A stretch of 64,000 nt of DNA from UBA8337 sp937907245 (GTDB lineage Bacteria > Pseudomonadota > Alphaproteobacteria > RS24), in contig OZ244774.1 of the NCBI GenBank assembly GCA_965219485.1, forward strand, positions 124,001 to 188,000, written 5' to 3'. Below the pieces are notes generated by a model. It was not told the origin of the DNA. It saw nothing but the letters and a program-made list of their open reading frames with translations, and ran no database searches. How positions within the stretch are numbered: the first letter of the stretch is position 1; every line of letters begins with the position of its first letter. Positions 62,628 through 64,000 of this stretch are shown piece by piece. The position numbers and the translations under genes are program-made.

Positions 62628-63398
62628 CTAAGATTTCTGGTCAAGAAGCGCTTCCAGCATGGCAAGAATTTTATCAATCTGAGCCGGCTCGGATAGGCGA
62701 TGGTCGCCATCTTTTAAAAATTGCAATTCGACATCTTGGCTGGTCAGTTGTTCGGCCAGCTCAAGCGATAGCTGCCACGGCACGGCGTCATCTTTTTGGC
62801 CGTGCAAAATTCGAATAGGGATATCTAGCTCAATTTTTTGCGCAAGCATTAAGTGTTGCCGCCCGTCTTCGATGAGGGCTTTGCTAATCGGATAGCCTTC
62901 TGGGTCATATTCGGAAGGGTCATAAATCAAGCCTTCGCGCATAAGTTTTTCGCGTGCCTTGTCAGAAAACCGATCCCACATCAGCCGCTCGGTCATATCG
63001 ACGGCGGGGGCGATGAGCACAAGCCCTGCCACTTTCTCGGGGCGCTGGAGCGCTGCCATTAACGAAAGCCAGCCGCCAAAACTGGAGCCGACCAAAATTT
63101 GGGGGCCAGCGCAAACCGCGTCCAACACATGGGGAATATCGCCACGCCAATAGCTCATGGTGCCATCGGTAAAGGCGCCCGTGGAGGCGCCATGGCCGAA
63201 ATAATCAAATCGAGTAAAGGGGGTTGCGCGCGCGCTCGCCCATTGCGCCAAGGCCTGGGCTTTGGTGCCCGTCATGTCAGAGCGAAAACCGCCACAAAAC
63301 ACGACGCCTAAGCCAGAGGCTTCTGGGTCTTGTTGTTGATAGGCAATTTTTTGTGGGCCAAAATCAGGCTCTTCTCGGGTTAGAAATTGCACACTCAT
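62628..63398 (-). CDS. Alpha/beta hydrolase
   Basis: 256 residues. Oxyanion region VVFCGGFRSDMTG, FDYFGHGASTG, nucleophile elbow LVGSSFGGWLSL (Ser about 104), acid Asp in HGQKDDAVPW and His in DGDHRLSEP, so the triad is complete. It resembles the ABHD10-like serine esterases/thioesterases; substrate cannot be read. Confidence 0.88.
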   Translation of the reverse strand: MSVQFLTREEPDFGPQKIAYQQQDPEASGLGVVFCGGFRSDMTGTKAQALAQWASARATPFTRFDYFGHGASTGAFTDGTMSYWRGDIPHVLDAVCAGPQILVGSSFGGWLSLMAALQRPEKVAGLVLIAPAVDMTERLMWDRFSDKAREKLMREGLIYDPSEYDPEGYPISKALIEDGRQHLMLAQKIELDIPIRILHGQKDDAVPWQLSLELAEQLTSQDVELQFLKDGDHRLSEPAQIDKILAMLEALLDQKS

Positions 63399-63456
63399 GG
63401 GGCTTCCTTTTCATCTCTTACGATTCGCCAATTTGGTTTTTTGGCTAAATTCAATT

Positions 63457-64000
63457 ATGACTGAAGCTCCGGAAAAGCAGAAGCGAAACCTGCCAGCCCT
63501 TCGTAAGGAATTATTTGTGAGCTCTCCCTTCCCCATGCCCCCTAGCCACTCTGTCGACATGACGGGCAAAAGTATTTTGCAAGTCGTGCCTGAGTTAGAT
63601 GTTGGCGGTGCAGAAATAACCACTTTGGAAATGGCGCGCGCGATTGTCGCCAGTGGCGGGCGCGCTTTGGTGGCCACGCAAGGCGGTGCGCTGGCGAGCG
63701 AGATTGAACAAGCTGGCGGCGAAATTGTGCGGATGCCCGTGGCCTCTAAAAACCCTCTGGTGATGTGGAAAAATGCGCGCCGCTTGGCCGCGCTGATACG
63801 AGCTGAAAAAATAGACCTTCTGCATACCCGCTCGCGAGCGCCGGGTTGGTCGGGTCTTTGGGCCGGCAAATGGGCGGGCGTGCCGTTTATGACCACCTAT
63901 CATTCGAGCGTGCAAGAAAAGCCGCGCGGCAAGGTTTTTTACAATAGCATTCTGGTGCGCGGGCGCGTGTCGATTGCCAATTCGCATTATACCGCTAGCC
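63457..64000 (+). CDS. Glycosyltransferase family 4-like protein (3' end cut by window edge)
   Basis: The frame is open from ATG 63457 to the right edge (181 codons). The conserved part begins at about residue 35 with ILQVVPELDVGGAEITTLEMA, in which DVGGAE is the N-terminal signature of GT-B/GT4 transferases; IDLLHTRSRAPGWSG and TTYHSS follow. ATGs at 63535 and 63559 are possible true starts, since the first 34 residues are polar and unlike the family. The C-terminal donor-binding domain lies outside the window. Confidence 0.85.
   Translation, partial: MTEAPEKQKRNLPALRKELFVSSPFPMPPSHSVDMTGKSILQVVPELDVGGAEITTLEMARAIVASGGRALVATQGGALASEIEQAGGEIVRMPVASKNPLVMWKNARRLAALIRAEKIDLLHTRSRAPGWSGLWAGKWAGVPFMTTYHSSVQEKPRGKVFYNSILVRGRVSIANSHYTAS

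Overview
The window looks like chromosomal DNA of a free-living alphaproteobacterium, with GC content by eye slightly above half. The evidence is gene order rather than any marker gene. It includes phoR-pstSCAB-phoU-phoB, chvI-chvG-hprK-EIIA-HPr beside pckA, trpF-trpB-trpA-accD-folC, aroA-cmk-rpsA-ihfB-lapA-pyrF, lptC-lptA-lptB-hpf, and a TIGR02300 (FYDLN acid) protein. These arrangements are typical of the class. The order within the class cannot be fixed from sequence reading alone. There is no phage, insertion sequence, integrase or CRISPR array.

Layout. 1-2114: end-truncated DUF3604 protein, slyX and a Crp/Fnr-type regulator, all minus. 2298-4197: a stand-alone inverse-autotransporter-type outer-membrane barrel followed by a cysteine-containing secreted protein, closed by a strong terminator. 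4313-9074: a Tat-exported nitroreductase-like protein, divergent from an amidase, MaoC hydratase and acyl-CoA ligase operon. 9107-16510: tRNA-Arg and the phosphate regulon. 16691-19547: styrene-oxide-isomerase-like membrane protein, ferritin-like 'metal hydrolase', methylmalonyl-CoA epimerase and an orphan ABC ATPase. 19704-24326: polA and pckA, convergent on a bidirectional terminator. 24606-39008: a long plus-strand run (ChvI/ChvG, HPr kinase, EIIA, HPr, ahcY, a TsaE-AmgK fusion, murU, addB, addA, trxA). 39026-49333: a long minus-strand housekeeping run (folC to aroA). 49508-53510: TIGR02300 protein, tRNA-Ala, hpf, lptBAC and an RNase D-like exonuclease. 53755-64000: recQ, an ABC-F ATPase, tRNA-Leu, an NDUFA9-like protein, uppP, GST, queG, SDR, an alpha/beta hydrolase and the start of a glycosyltransferase.

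How the genes fit together. Phosphate sensing, uptake and control sit in one block. The ChvGI envelope sensor and the HPr-kinase phosphotransfer chain sit divergently from PEP carboxykinase, linking envelope and carbon state to gluconeogenesis. TsaE-AmgK and MurU join tRNA t6A synthesis to peptidoglycan sugar salvage. LptA/B/C and LapA serve LPS export and control. UppP recycles the undecaprenyl carrier. AddAB, RecQ and PolA cover recombination and repair.

Two things stand out. First, the barrel plus secreted-protein pair at 2298-4197 resembles a compact trans-acting inverse autotransporter pathway. Second, short tandem duplications (13-25 bp) recur exactly over stop codons of unrelated genes (nitroreductase, polA, lptA, ABC-F, NDUFA9-like/uppP, and more loosely pckA), and a 12-bp array lies just after recQ. 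Chance does not explain this pattern.
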